Origin: Lachnospiraceae bacterium
GTDB taxonomy: Bacteria > Bacillota > Clostridia > Lachnospirales > Lachnospiraceae
Direction: 5' to 3'
Length of the DNA stretch: 64,000 nt
Assembly (NCBI GenBank): GCA_024698715.1
Contig: JAILRA010000033.1
Coordinates: 128,980 to 192,979 of the forward strand
Shown: positions 9,686 through 18,893 of the stretch, in pieces
Numbering within the stretch: the first letter of the stretch is position 1
Layout of the letters: the number at the start of each line of letters is the position of its first letter
Notes under the pieces: generated by a model
The model's input: the letters and a program-made list of their open reading frames with translations, nothing else
What the model was told of the DNA's origin: nothing
Databases searched by the model: none
Translations under genes and position numbers: made by a program

Positions 9686-11191
9686 CTACTTAAATTCTTT
9701 CTTGAATTCTTCCAGAGCCTTAAGAAGTTTCTTCTCGTTTTCCTCGCTGATTTCCCTGTCGGTCTTGATACCTTCGGGAACTTCGGGATATTTGGTCTTG
9801 ATAAATTCAAAGAGTTCGTCTTCAAATCTCGTAATATCCGATACAGCAACGTCAAGAAGAAGTTTCTTTGTTGCGGCATAAATAATGATTACCTGATATT
9901 CTACAGGCATGGGCTTGTACTGAGGCTGTTTAAGGATCTCTTTGATTCTTTCACCCTGAGCAAGCTTTTCTTTGGTGTCCGCATCAAGTTCGGAACCGAA
10001 CTGTGCGAATGCCGCAAGTTCTCTGTACTGTGCGAGTTCCACACGAATGGGAGCCGCAATCTTCTTCATAGCCTTGATCTGTGCCGCGCCGCCGACTCTG
10101 GATACCGAAAGGCCTGCATTAACTGCAGGACGGAAACCTGCGTTGAACATTTCGGTTTCAAGATAGATCTGACCGTCGGTAATGGAAATTACGTTGGTCG
10201 GAATATAAGCCGAAACGTCGCCTGCCTGAGTCTCGATAATGGGAAGGGCCGTAAGGGAGCCTCCGCCGTATTCTTCGGACATTCTTGCTGCTCTTTCAAG
10301 AAGTCTTGAATGTAAGTAGAATACGTCGCCGGGGTACGCTTCTCTTCCGGGCGGTCTTCTCAGGAGCAGGGAGAGTGTACGGTATGCCGTTGCATGCTTA
10401 CTTAAGTCATCGTAAATTACGAGAACGTCTTCTCCTCTTTCCATCCATTCTTCTCCGATGGCACATCCTGCATACGGAGCTATATACTGAAGAGGTGCAA
10501 GTTCGGATGCCGTTGAAGCTACAACGGTCGTGTAAGCCATTGCACCGAATTCTTCAAGAGTTTTAACTATATTGGCAACAGTGGAAGCCTTCTGACCGAT
10601 GGCAACGTAAATACATTTTACGCCCTGTCCCTTCTGATTAATGATAGTATCTATTGCGATGGCTGTCTTTCCTGTCTGACGGTCACCGATAATAAGTTCT
10701 CTTTGTCCTCTTCCGATGGGAACCATGGAGTCGATGGCTTTGATACCTGTCTGTAAAGGTGTATCTACGGACTTTCTGGTAATAACGCCGCTTGCAACTC
10801 TTTCAATCTGACGGAATCTGTCCGTATTGATGGGTCCTTTGCCGTCAATAGGCTGTCCGAGAGCATTGACAACTCTGCCTGTCAGCGCATCGCCTACGGG
10901 TACTTCAACAACTCTTCCGGTAGTTTTTACGATATCGCCCTCGTTGATGTTTCTCTGGTTGCCGAGCAGAACCGCACCGACATTATCCTCTTCGAGGTTC
11001 ATAACCATACCGTAAACTTCTCCCGGGAATTCCAGAAGTTCGCCCTGCATGGCGGTTTCCAAACCGTGAATACGCGCTATACCGTCAGCAACCTGAATTA
11101 CGGTTCCGACATTGGATACAACCATTCGGTCGGAGTATCTTTTAATCTGCTCCTTGATCACCGAACTTATTTCTTCCGGTTTTAAATTCAT
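9686..11191 (-). CDS. atpA: F-type ATP synthase alpha subunit
   Basis: 501 residues. Walker [12 protein letters not shown] (about 168-178), signature region [21 protein letters not shown] region around residue 250, and the [19 protein letters not shown] stretch are all typical. It carries the non-catalytic nucleotide sites of F1. It lies 19 bp after atpH and 21 bp before atpG. Confidence 0.98.
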   Translation of the reverse strand: MNLKPEEISSVIKEQIKRYSDRMVVSNVGTVIQVADGIARIHGLETAMQGELLEFPGEVYGMVMNLEEDNVGAVLLGNQRNINEGDIVKTTGRVVEVPVGDALTGRVVNALGQPIDGKGPINTDRFRQIERVASGVITRKSVDTPLQTGIKAIDSMVPIGRGQRELIIGDRQTGKTAIAIDTIINQKGQGVKCIYVAIGQKASTVANIVKTLEEFGAMAYTTVVASTASELAPLQYIAPYAGCAIGEEWMERGEDVLVIYDDLSKHATAYRTLSLLLRRPPGREAYPGDVFYLHSRLLERAARMSEEYGGGSLTALPIIETQAGDVSAYIPTNVISITDGQIYLETEMFNAGFRPAVNAGLSVSRVGGAAQIKAMKKIAAPIRVELAQYRELAAFAQFGSELDADTKEKLAQGERIKEILKQPQYKPMPVEYQVIIIYAATKKLLLDVAVSDITRFEDELFEFIKTKYPEVPEGIKTDREISEENEKKLLKALEEFKKEFK

Positions 11192-11210
11192 GGATTCTAA
11201 GCACCTTTCT

Positions 11211-11756
11211 TTAAACTTGGATCTTGTGTAAATCCCTTATGATATTCTCAAGTTTGGTTTTAACGGAATTATCCACAATCCTGTCTTTGATCCTGATGAC
11301 CATACCTCCGATCAGTGAAGGATCGACTTCGTAAACAACTTCGATCCCTTTATATCCGGTAGTAGCCAGCAGTTTATCTTTAATACTTTTCCTGATATCT
11401 TCATCAATCTCAGTCGCACTTGTGACAGTTGCCTGCCCTATCTGCAAATGATCTTTGACCAGAACGATAAAATAATCAAGAATCTCATCCAGATAATTAT
11501 ATCTTCCCTTTTGCACGAGCAATTCGAGAAAAGCATAAAGTCTTTCGTCAATTCTGCCTTTGAACACGTTTTCTATGATAGAAAGATGTTCTTCCTTGGA
11601 AAATCTCGGATTCAGCATAATGCTTTTCAGTTCGCCGTTTTCAGCGAGAATTCTTTTCAAAAGCTTTACTTCGTCAAGCATCTGAAAACAGGAAGACGAT
11701 TCAAGCGCAGTCTGAAACAAAGCCTCGCCGTATGTTGTTATTGCTGATTTAGCCAT
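11211..11756 (-). CDS. atpH: F-type ATP synthase delta subunit
   Basis: 181 residues. N-terminal helical bundle ([12 protein letters not shown]) and the C-terminal [26 protein letters not shown] motif identify the delta/OSCP family, which joins the peripheral b-stalk to the top of F1. Its start overlaps the end of atpF by 19 bp, indicating translational coupling. Confidence 0.96.
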   Translation of the reverse strand: MAKSAITTYGEALFQTALESSSCFQMLDEVKLLKRILAENGELKSIMLNPRFSKEEHLSIIENVFKGRIDERLYAFLELLVQKGRYNYLDEILDYFIVLVKDHLQIGQATVTSATEIDEDIRKSIKDKLLATTGYKGIEVVYEVDPSLIGGMVIRIKDRIVDNSVKTKLENIIRDLHKIQV

Positions 11757-12259
11757 GTATTCTCACCCAATCCTTTTAAGGTTTCGTCCAACATGCGTCT
11801 CTGATCCGCTTCGCTTAACGAGCTTGCCACGAACTTACCGGCCATGGCACCCGCAACCGAAATAACTTCTTCCTTAATATCGTCAGCCACTTTCTGTTTT
11901 TCGAGATTCGCTTCACGATGGGCATTGTCAATTATCTTGCCCGCTTCATCACGTGCATCGGCAATTATTCTGTTCTCATTAGCCAAGGCTCTCTGTCTCG
12001 CATCCGAGAGAATACCTTCGACTTCGGCATCAACGTTTTTCAGTTTTTCTTCGTATTGATTCTTTAAAAGTTCCGCTTCTTCTTTTTCCTTGCGTGCCGA
12101 CTCGATATCGTCCGCTATTCCCTGTTTTCTCTTTTCGAGAAATTTTCTCGCGGGATTGAAAAAGAAGAACGATCCGCCCAAAAACAGAACGAATACGGCT
12201 ATTAAAGTCAGAACCGAATCATGCAGAAGCTGAAAATCCAAATTGAACAGTCTGCTCAT
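11738..12259 (-). CDS. atpF: F-type ATP synthase subunit b
   Basis: 173 residues: one N-terminal transmembrane helix (LTLIAVFVLFLGGSFFFF, about 17-34) then a long charged helical stalk (KRKQGIADDIESARKEKEEA...). It is the peripheral stator of F0. A single b gene is present, as in non-phototrophs. Confidence 0.95.
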   Translation of the reverse strand: MSRLFNLDFQLLHDSVLTLIAVFVLFLGGSFFFFNPARKFLEKRKQGIADDIESARKEKEEAELLKNQYEEKLKNVDAEVEGILSDARQRALANENRIIADARDEAGKIIDNAHREANLEKQKVADDIKEEVISVAGAMAGKFVASSLSEADQRRMLDETLKGLGENTWLNQQ

Positions 12260-12296
12260 ATTTAAGCCCTGCCTCCTTTAATATTTCTTCTCAAAA

Positions 12297-12569
<273 letters not shown>

Positions 12570-12624
12570 TTATTTTTGTATAGTTACTATCTTTATCTTT
12601 CTTTGATCAAGAGCCTGTTTTAAC

Positions 12625-13407
12625 TCAGGCCGTTTTCTCTTTTGATTTCTTAAACATTCTTTTGAATACTGTTTCCTCTGCATCTCCGATTGCACTTCCG
12701 ATGTAGGTAACAGTCAGCATACAGAATACGTATGTCTGGATCGCACCCGAGAAAAGATCGAAATAAACATGCAGCGCAGCGGGCCATCCGATGGCGATCT
12801 TTGAAAGCAGTCCGTATACGAGCGCCATCATAACCGTACCCGAAAGGATATTGGCAAAAAGACGGAGCGAAAGCGAAACGGGAACGGCACAGTCACCGAT
12901 GATATTGATCGGCAGCCAGATGGGAAGCCATGGAGGAAGGGGTGAACATTTGTCCTTCCATATAGCCCAGGGGCTGTTAAATCTCACTTCATTGATTCTG
13001 ATAAGGGAAAAAGTTATGAGTCCCAAAGGAAGAGTCACACCGTAATCCGCTGTGGGCGGTCTTAATCCGAGCAGTCCCGATATATTCGAGAAAAGGATGA
13101 AAAGGAAGAGCGTTCCTATGTAATTTCTGAATCCTTTGCCTTTCTTGCCCATTGCACCGTCGGTTATGCCGTCCAGAAATTCAACCGCAAACTCAAGCGC
13201 ACACTGGAAATTACCGGGTATTGCTTTTGCGTGTCTGAACACCTGTCCGCCGACAAAGAAAAATATGAGCAGGCAGATTACCACTATGAGCAGACATACA
13301 TGTGAAGTTGTGATCCATACTTCATGACCGAAAAGATTATACGAAAAGATTCCGTGGATCATGAAGTCGACGCCGTCAGCGCCCGACATCAGAAGATGAT
13401 GATTCAT
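12625..13407 (-). CDS. atpB: F-type ATP synthase subunit a
   Basis: 260 residues with five to six membrane helices. The essential stator Arg lies in SLSLRLFANILSG (about residue 182), and the C-terminal AIQTYVFCMLTVTYIGSA is conserved. It forms the ion half-channels beside the c-ring. Two ATG codons stand in tandem; the second, at 13407, is spaced better from GAGGAG, so I use it. The start lies inside the end of atpI by about 32 bp. Confidence 0.96.
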   Translation of the reverse strand: MNHHLLMSGADGVDFMIHGIFSYNLFGHEVWITTSHVCLLIVVICLLIFFFVGGQVFRHAKAIPGNFQCALEFAVEFLDGITDGAMGKKGKGFRNYIGTLFLFILFSNISGLLGLRPPTADYGVTLPLGLITFSLIRINEVRFNSPWAIWKDKCSPLPPWLPIWLPINIIGDCAVPVSLSLRLFANILSGTVMMALVYGLLSKIAIGWPAALHVYFDLFSGAIQTYVFCMLTVTYIGSAIGDAEETVFKRMFKKSKEKTA

Positions 13408-13834
13408 CATTCTCCTCCTCGCAATCCTCCGAGCCGTCCGACTCCAGAGAATTAGGATTAATCTTAAGATTTATTTTATGAATAACCGGCGTAAGATAAG
13501 TCGCAAATTTCAAAGAAAATATGCCGATAAACGTTGCGATCGGATTGGTGTAGGGAGATACGCAGGCCACTATCATTACCACTATGGCTATCGCATATCT
13601 TATAAAAAACGCAAATCTGATCCTGGCCGTGGCTTTGCTTTCGTCCGAAACTGCCCTGACGATGGCTTTTGCCATATTATCGGTCATGACAAGTGCAGTA
13701 ACGGTTCCGAGGATCCCACCCAGAACATAATGAAGCATGCTCTTTGGAAACCACATTCCGATAAGAATGTTAAGTATTCCGCAGAAAATGACTCCGATCT
13801 GAAGTTCTCTGAGTGTCTGTTTGAAATAATTCAT
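13376..13834 (-). CDS. atpI: ATP synthase subunit I (AtpI family)
   Basis: 152 residues, four predicted membrane helices (for example VIFCGILNILIGMWF, YVLGGILGTVTALVM, YAIAIVVMIVACVS). Size, topology and position directly before atpB fit AtpI, a non-essential factor linked to c-ring assembly and Mg2+ uptake. The acidic Ser-rich tail (EENDESSSSD) is coded in the overlap with atpB. The start overlaps atpZ by 4 bp (ATGA). Confidence 0.85.
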   Translation of the reverse strand: MNYFKQTLRELQIGVIFCGILNILIGMWFPKSMLHYVLGGILGTVTALVMTDNMAKAIVRAVSDESKATARIRFAFFIRYAIAIVVMIVACVSPYTNPIATFIGIFSLKFATYLTPVIHKINLKINPNSLESDGSEDCEEENDESSSSDVGR

Positions 13835-14043
13835 TCTTCGTCATCCTTGAATGTGCTTCTGACCAGCTTGTATACGCCCGTCATTCCACCTGCGGCTCCC
13901 ACGAAGAAGAATATAATCGAAAGGAATGATGTGCCTAATTTACCGTCCAGATAATACCCCAGAAAAAAACATCCTATCGTAGGTATCAGCATTATCAGGG
14001 TGAACTGGGAAATAAACGAGAGTATTTTAACTATCTTTGACAC
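13831..14043 (-). CDS. atpZ: AtpZ/AtpI-family small membrane protein
   Basis: 70 residues, two membrane helices (LIMLIPTIGCFFLGYYLDGKLG and LSIIFFFVGAAGGMTGVYKL regions). The GYYLDGKLGTS turn between the helices is typical of the AtpZ family encoded first in atp operons and proposed to form a Mg2+/Ca2+ channel with AtpI. It is the promoter-proximal gene here. Confidence 0.8.
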   Translation of the reverse strand: MSKIVKILSFISQFTLIMLIPTIGCFFLGYYLDGKLGTSFLSIIFFFVGAAGGMTGVYKLVRSTFKDDEE

Positions 14044-14082
14044 ACCCTCACCTCTTTAACCTTCTATCGCAAATATACCAAA

Positions 14083-14111
14083 ATTATACAGATTTTTAGG
14101 GAATTTGTCCA
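14083..14111 (-). promoter_or_regulatory. Promoter of the atp operon
   Basis: TGGACA (14111-14106), 17-nt spacer, TATAAT (14088-14083) on the minus strand, 40 nt before the atpZ start. Confidence 0.85.
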
Positions 14112-14169
14112 GCAATTTCGGTGCAGCCGATATTGTTTTTTCTTAATTTTTCTTTATTGGGGTTTTTAA

Positions 14170-14198
14170 TTGACTTTTGTTTGGAATATGTGTAAAAT
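14170..14198 (+). promoter_or_regulatory. Promoter of the DUF402 gene
   Basis: TTGACT (14170-14175), 17-nt spacer, TAAAAT (14193-14198). It diverges from the atp promoter, whose -35 lies about 60 bp away. Confidence 0.8.
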
Positions 14199-14250
14199 TT
14201 TTAGATATAGTATGTTTCGACCGAAAACTTACTATATATGGGGGAAATGT

Positions 14251-14733
14251 ATGCCGGACATGATTTTGTATCGAAAAAGACTAATTCCTAACGAAAACAT
14301 CCTTCTCAACAAGGATCTGATTCTTTTTGCGGACGAAAAAAAGATTGTCACAAAATGGAATACCATCAATCCCAGAAAAGACATAGATCACGGCTATTCC
14401 CTTTATCTTCCCGATGAAGGATACAAGATAAGCAAATTTTTAAGAAGCGACGGATCTTTCCACAAATGGTACTGCGATATCGTCGAATTCTATTTCGACA
14501 AAGAAAACAACAGCTGTACCACACTTGATCTGCTGCTCGACATCACCATAAACGACAAAGGAATAATCAGACTTCTGGACATGGATGAACTTGCCGAAGC
14601 TCATAAAGAAGGCCTTATAAATGACGATCTTCTTTCCAAGGCTCTTATCCGTGCGGACAGGCTTTTGCAGACCGCCTACTCGGGAAACTTCAGAAAATAT
14701 TCCGACGTGCTCGATTCTTTTATCAATGAATGA
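14251..14733 (+). CDS. DUF402 domain protein (YgaC/Ntdp-like)
   Basis: 160 residues, soluble. The core from FHKWYCDIVEFYFD through DLLLDITINDKGIIRLLDMDE matches the DUF402 fold, whose acidic residues bind metal in nucleoside di/triphosphatases such as Bacillus YgaC and in FomD. Substrate cannot be read. The start at 14251 follows GGGGGAA by a normal distance; a longer frame reaching upstream lacks a ribosome site and crosses the promoter. Monocistronic, closed by a terminator at 14751-14799. Confidence 0.75.
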   Translation: MPDMILYRKRLIPNENILLNKDLILFADEKKIVTKWNTINPRKDIDHGYSLYLPDEGYKISKFLRSDGSFHKWYCDIVEFYFDKENNSCTTLDLLLDITINDKGIIRLLDMDELAEAHKEGLINDDLLSKALIRADRLLQTAYSGNFRKYSDVLDSFINE

Positions 14734-14750
14734 AAACTGTGTGAATGCAA

Positions 14751-14799
14751 AAAACACCCGTCTTAAAGTTTCAGCCTTTAAAACGGGTGTTATTTTTTG
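14751..14799. terminator. Bidirectional terminator between DUF402 gene and sleB-like gene
   Basis: Stem AACACCCGT..ACGGGTGTT with inner TTAAAG/CTTTAA pairing, T-run on the plus side (tattttttg) and on the minus side (GTTTTTTGC). It serves two convergent genes. Confidence 0.9.
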
Positions 14800-14814
14800 T
14801 TCTTATCTTGATGA

Positions 14815-16014
14815 TCAGTAGAAAATATGATTGCCTATCCTGATTCCTTCAAGTCCGGGTATCGGAGTTCTGAAGTACATGCAGTTGCCCACATTGGTAA
14901 CTCCCGACATTGCTTCGTCGGCTGCCCTGTAACATGAAGGTGTAGCCGAATTCTTTGCGAGTGCGAGTGCGAGTCTTCCGCTTCCCGCAGGTGAAAACTG
15001 GCTCTTCTGGTAAATGACGTCATATACCGTATCGGGATAACGGCAGGACAGCAACCTGTTTATTACCACCGCGCCGACACCGAGCTGACCTTCATAAGGT
15101 TCTCCTCCGGCTTCGCAGTATATCAGATTCGCCAGCAAGTATCTGTCGTTTTCACTGAATGAAACTTCGGAAATATCTCTTCTGTCCGAATTTGATGCTT
15201 CTTCCGAAAGTCTCTTTTCTTCTTCGTATTTTGCCCTGAGATATTCAAGATTGGCTTCCTGTTCTCTCAAAAGAGCCTCTTTTTCCTCAATTTCCTTTTC
15301 GATCTGAGCCAGTTCGTCACTGGCATCGTTTATCTGAATGGAATACTCCTTAACATAATCATTGGTCGTGTTAATGAGTTCCGTGATCCTTGCCTGTTCT
15401 TCCTTGCTCTGTCTTTCAAGTTCCTCAAGATCCGCAAGTTCGTTTTCAAGGGCCGCTTCCTTGTCGGATACTTCCAATGTGGTGTTCCGATAATCTTTGA
15501 GCATTCCGCTGTCGTACTGCGAAATGGTAAAAATATAATCGGCAATGTTCAAAAACGTCGAAAAACTGCTGCTTGACAACATCATTTCAAGGTACATATT
15601 GTCAGGCTGCTCGTAAATATTCTGAAGGCGTTTCTTCATTGCTTCGTACTGTTCTTCTTCGTCAGCCTTTGCTGCCGCAAGTTCCAGTTTCTTGATCTCG
15701 ATCTCATTTTTTTTGTCGGAAATCTCTGCACAGATTGAATTATATTTGTCATTTTCCGACGAAAGATCATCGTTAAAAGCATCCAGTTGTGCTCTCAGAG
15801 TGCCGCGCTGGAACTGAAGTTTGTTCAGTTCGTTTTTCTTGGATCCTTTTTCGGATTCGGCAGCTTCCTTTTCGTCTTCGGTCTGCTGAATCTCTCTTTC
15901 CGCCTCATTGATCTCATCCAGAGTCGTTCCGGTCGCATAAACGCTCATCGGCATTGAAACCGCAAGCATACATACCGAAACAAAGAACGGAATCATTTTC
16001 TTAAAATACTTCAT
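14815..16014 (-). CDS. Secreted cell-wall hydrolase: coiled coil plus SleB/CwlJ domain
   Basis: 399 residues. Signal peptide about 1-28 (MIPFFVSVCMLAVSMPMSVYA), then PcsB-like coiled coil about 30-265 rich in Glu/Lys/Gln, then a Hydrolase_2 (SleB/CwlJ) domain about 280-399 with the catalytic Glu in NLIYCEAGGEPYEGQLGVGA and a conserved SQFSPAGSGR. SleB/CwlJ enzymes cut peptidoglycan in germination or growth; the coiled coil suggests division-linked or FtsX-type regulation. GGAG precedes the ATG at 16014; an upstream in-frame start (16080) has none. Confidence 0.85.
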   Translation of the reverse strand: MKYFKKMIPFFVSVCMLAVSMPMSVYATGTTLDEINEAEREIQQTEDEKEAAESEKGSKKNELNKLQFQRGTLRAQLDAFNDDLSSENDKYNSICAEISDKKNEIEIKKLELAAAKADEEEQYEAMKKRLQNIYEQPDNMYLEMMLSSSSFSTFLNIADYIFTISQYDSGMLKDYRNTTLEVSDKEAALENELADLEELERQSKEEQARITELINTTNDYVKEYSIQINDASDELAQIEKEIEEKEALLREQEANLEYLRAKYEEEKRLSEEASNSDRRDISEVSFSENDRYLLANLIYCEAGGEPYEGQLGVGAVVINRLLSCRYPDTVYDVIYQKSQFSPAGSGRLALALAKNSATPSCYRAADEAMSGVTNVGNCMYFRTPIPGLEGIRIGNHIFY

Positions 16015-16189
16015 AATAACTCCATTTTGAAAATTATTATAATCCCCGTCTGCCAACCCAAAATTATACAACACAAACAATCAGACCATACCGTCCGATT
16101 GTCACGTGAAAATGATTTTGATAATATCACTTGGTCAAAAGCCTGATTTAAAAACAACTTTCAACAAATATATTATAGACTGAAATCTT

Positions 16190-16672
16190 TTAAACTTCAA
16201 TCGTTATCTTTCTGCCCGTCTTCTGATACTGCGTGCATTTAACTCCTGCAGCTTCAAACATCTTTTTGGCCGCAATATTGGTGGGAGTATTGTTGTACTT
16301 GTCGGAATCGTATATGACCTCTTTTATTCCGCACTGTATAATGGCTTTCGCACACTCGTTGCAGGGGAAGAGCGAAACAAATATCCTTGCACCTTCGAGA
16401 TTGCCGCCTCTGTAATTCAGAATGGCGTTCAGTTCGCTGTGTGCCACGAAAGCATACTTGGTATTAAGAACCTCTCCCTCTCTTGCCCAGGGGAACAGAT
16501 CATCGCTGCATCCGTTCGGAAATCCGTTATATCCGACAGAAAGTATCCTGTTGTTCTTGTCTACGATGCATGCTCCGACCTGAGTGTTGGGATCCTTCGA
16601 TCTCATTCCGGAAAGAATAGCTATCCCGGTAAAATATTCGTCCCATGAGATATAATCTTTTCTTTTATCCAT
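16190..16672 (-). CDS. Deoxycytidylate (dCMP) deaminase
   Basis: 160 residues with zinc site AHSELNAIL and PCNECAKAI (C-x2-C), the cytidine/dCMP deaminase signature, plus DPNTQVGACIVD near the N-terminus. It converts dCMP to dUMP for dTTP synthesis. ComEB is the Bacillus relative. It follows upp in the same direction and shares its pyrimidine theme. A 175-bp AT-rich gap separates it from the sleB-like gene. Confidence 0.9.
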   Translation of the reverse strand: MDKRKDYISWDEYFTGIAILSGMRSKDPNTQVGACIVDKNNRILSVGYNGFPNGCSDDLFPWAREGEVLNTKYAFVAHSELNAILNYRGGNLEGARIFVSLFPCNECAKAIIQCGIKEVIYDSDKYNNTPTNIAAKKMFEAAGVKCTQYQKTGRKITIEV

Positions 16673-16736
16673 AATTCTTTATCCTCGTCAGTCGTGAAAT
16701 AAAACGCGTAAGCAGATATGGTTTTTCATCCGGGAT

Positions 16737-17366
16737 CTATTTCGTTCCGAATATTCTGTCGCCAGCATCTCCGAGACCGGGTACTATATAAGCGTGATCG
16801 TTTAATTTCTCATCTTTTGCACCGATGTAAATATCGATATCGGGATGGTCCTTTGTGAGTCTTTCTATTCCTTCGGGAGCTGCTATGATACACATAAAAT
16901 GTATGTTTTTGCATCCCTTTGCCTTAAGCATCGTAATTGCCGCAGATGCGCTTCCGCCTGTAGCAAGCATAGGATCGACAACAAAGATTTCTCTCTGAGA
17001 ACAGTCTTCCGGAAGTTTGCAGTAATACTCAACCGGTTCATGAGTTTCGGGATCTCTGTAAAGACCTATATGACCTACTTTTGCAGTGGGAATGAGCGTG
17101 AGCATTCCGTCAACCATACCGAGTCCGGCCCTTAAGATTGGTACAATCGCCATCTTCTTTCCCTTAAGTTCCTGCACCGTGGTTTCGCAGATAGGGGTTT
17201 CTATGCTGACTTCTTCAAGTTTAAGATCTCTGGTCGCCTCATAACAGATAAGCATTGCTATTTCGCTTATTGTCTGACGGAAATCCTTTGTTCCGGTATC
17301 CTTTCTTCTGATGTAACCTATTTTGTGCTGGATCAAAGGATGATCCATGATCACTATTTTTCCCAT
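16737..17366 (-). CDS. upp: Uracil phosphoribosyltransferase
   Basis: 209 residues, full length. PRPP loop [16 protein letters not shown] and C-terminal uracil-binding [15 protein letters not shown] are diagnostic. It salvages uracil to UMP. AGGGAGG precedes the ATG at 17366. The neighbourhood (tsaC, rpiB, upp, then atp genes beyond two insertions) parallels the Bacillus ywlC-ywlF-upp-atp order. Confidence 0.97.
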   Translation of the reverse strand: MGKIVIMDHPLIQHKIGYIRRKDTGTKDFRQTISEIAMLICYEATRDLKLEEVSIETPICETTVQELKGKKMAIVPILRAGLGMVDGMLTLIPTAKVGHIGLYRDPETHEPVEYYCKLPEDCSQREIFVVDPMLATGGSASAAITMLKAKGCKNIHFMCIIAAPEGIERLTKDHPDIDIYIGAKDEKLNDHAYIVPGLGDAGDRIFGTK

Positions 17367-17393
17367 TTTGCTTCCTCCCTTATTCTGTATTAT

Positions 17394-17825
17394 TTATCCT
17401 TCTATCTTATCTATTCTTCTCTGATGTCTTTCGCTGTTGGAAAAATCCGTCTCAAGGAATGTATCCACCATGTTCATTGCAAGGATCTCACCTACTATAC
17501 CGGCACCTATAACAAGTACATTGGCATTGTTATGCTGTCTTGTCAGTGAAGCCGAAACCGTATCCGAGCAGAGTGCAGCTCTTACGCCCTTGATCTTGTT
17601 TGCAACCATGCTCATTCCGATACCTGTGGTACAGATAAGGATGCCGAAATCAACCTCTTTTTTGGCAACTGCTTCTGCCGCAGGTCTTCCGAAATCGGGA
17701 TAATCGCATGACTCAAGGCTGTCGGTTCCGAAGTCCTTTACATCATATCCTTTTTCGATCAAATGTTTTTTTACCGCTTCTTTTAATATAAATCCGCCGT
17801 GATCGCTTGCAATGGAAATCTTCAT
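17394..17825 (-). CDS. rpiB: Ribose-5-phosphate isomerase B
   Basis: 143 residues. SDHGGFILKEAVKKHL at the N-terminus, CTTGIGMSMVANKIKGVRAALC with the catalytic Cys, and HNNANVLVIGAG are the RpiB/LacAB signatures. It interconverts ribose-5-phosphate and ribulose-5-phosphate. A galactose-6-phosphate isomerase subunit is less likely, since a single gene stands outside any lac cluster. AAGGAG precedes the start; 12 bp after tsaC. Confidence 0.93.
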   Translation of the reverse strand: MKISIASDHGGFILKEAVKKHLIEKGYDVKDFGTDSLESCDYPDFGRPAAEAVAKKEVDFGILICTTGIGMSMVANKIKGVRAALCSDTVSASLTRQHNNANVLVIGAGIVGEILAMNMVDTFLETDFSNSERHQRRIDKIEG

Positions 17826-17837
17826 TTTTTCTCCTTT

Positions 17838-18875
17838 TCAAACATCTAATATTTTATGTCCTGCCGCTTTGACAAGTCTGTTCATTATCGCAGCTCCGAT
17901 CCCGTTCTCGGAAAAACTTTCCGACAGGATCGTTTCGATCCCTTCATCGTCACATTCACGCAAGATCCTGTAAAGACCCGCTGCGATTTCTTCGCTGTTG
18001 TTTCTGCTCCCGACGTTTTTCACCGTAATTCCGGGATATTCCGAGACATGTTCGCTGACACAGATCACCGCACATTTTTCTTTGCCTGCTGCCATTTCGT
18101 TTATCCGCGAAATTACATTTTCGTCAGCACCCCTGACTATGGTCATATCCGCTTTCGGAGCATAGTGCCTGTATCGCATTCCCGGCGCTTTCGGTCTTTC
18201 ACCGCAGTTCGCATCCAGGATCGTCGGATCGAGACCCACTTTTCCGATCACTTCTTCGAGCATTTCGAATGATACAAATCCCGGTCTTAAGATCATCGGA
18301 ACTTCACCGGTCATATCAACTATGGTGGATTCGAGTCCTATCGGAATATTGCCTCCGTCGATTATCATATCCACTCTGCCGTCCAGATCCTCGCAAACAT
18401 ATTTTGCAAGCGTTGGGCTCGGTCTTCCCGAAAGATTCGCACTCGGAGCAGCCACAAAACCTCCGGCCGCTTCTATAAATGCCATTGCCGTAGGATGAAC
18501 CGGAAATCTCACTGCCACAGTATCAAGTCCGCCCGTTGTTTCATAAGGAACACAGGCTTTCTTTTTGAAGATCATGGTCAGTGGGCCGGGCCAGAATGCT
18601 TCGATCAGTTTTTGCGCTTCCCAAGACACTTCTTCAGCTATCGCATAAAGATCCTCGATCCTGAAGATATGTACGATCAGCGGATTGTCCGAAGGTCTTC
18701 CCTTGGCAGCATATATTTTTTTGGACGATTCGGGATTTAGCGCATCGCCCCCGAGGCCGTAAACCGTTTCGGTCGGAAATGCAACAAGTCCGCCGGCTTT
18801 TATTATCTCACCGGCTTTTTTTATCGCTTCTTCGTCCGGATTTTTTTCATCTATCGATACTATTACGGTATCCAT
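17838..18875 (-). CDS. Threonylcarbamoyl-AMP synthase (TsaC/Sua5)
   Basis: 345 residues: YrdC domain (about 1-205) with VAFPTETVYGLGGDA, KGRPSDNPLIVHI and PSANLSGRPSPT, plus the Sua5 C-terminal domain (about 230-345) after the PGMRYRHYAPKA linker. It makes threonylcarbamoyl-AMP for the t6A modification of tRNA in the cytoplasm. The two-domain length identifies the Sua5/YwlC form. Follows the GH18 gene by 18 bp. Confidence 0.95.
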   Translation of the reverse strand: MDTVIVSIDEKNPDEEAIKKAGEIIKAGGLVAFPTETVYGLGGDALNPESSKKIYAAKGRPSDNPLIVHIFRIEDLYAIAEEVSWEAQKLIEAFWPGPLTMIFKKKACVPYETTGGLDTVAVRFPVHPTAMAFIEAAGGFVAAPSANLSGRPSPTLAKYVCEDLDGRVDMIIDGGNIPIGLESTIVDMTGEVPMILRPGFVSFEMLEEVIGKVGLDPTILDANCGERPKAPGMRYRHYAPKADMTIVRGADENVISRINEMAAGKEKCAVICVSEHVSEYPGITVKNVGSRNNSEEIAAGLYRILRECDDEGIETILSESFSENGIGAAIMNRLVKAAGHKILDV

Positions 18876-18893
18876 TTTAAATCTCCGACAATT

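Noticed and set aside
16015..16189. Hairpin and TATAAT boxes upstream of the SleB-type gene
   Set aside because: Minus-strand TATAAT boxes exist but no -35 at proper spacing; too weak to list as a promoter.
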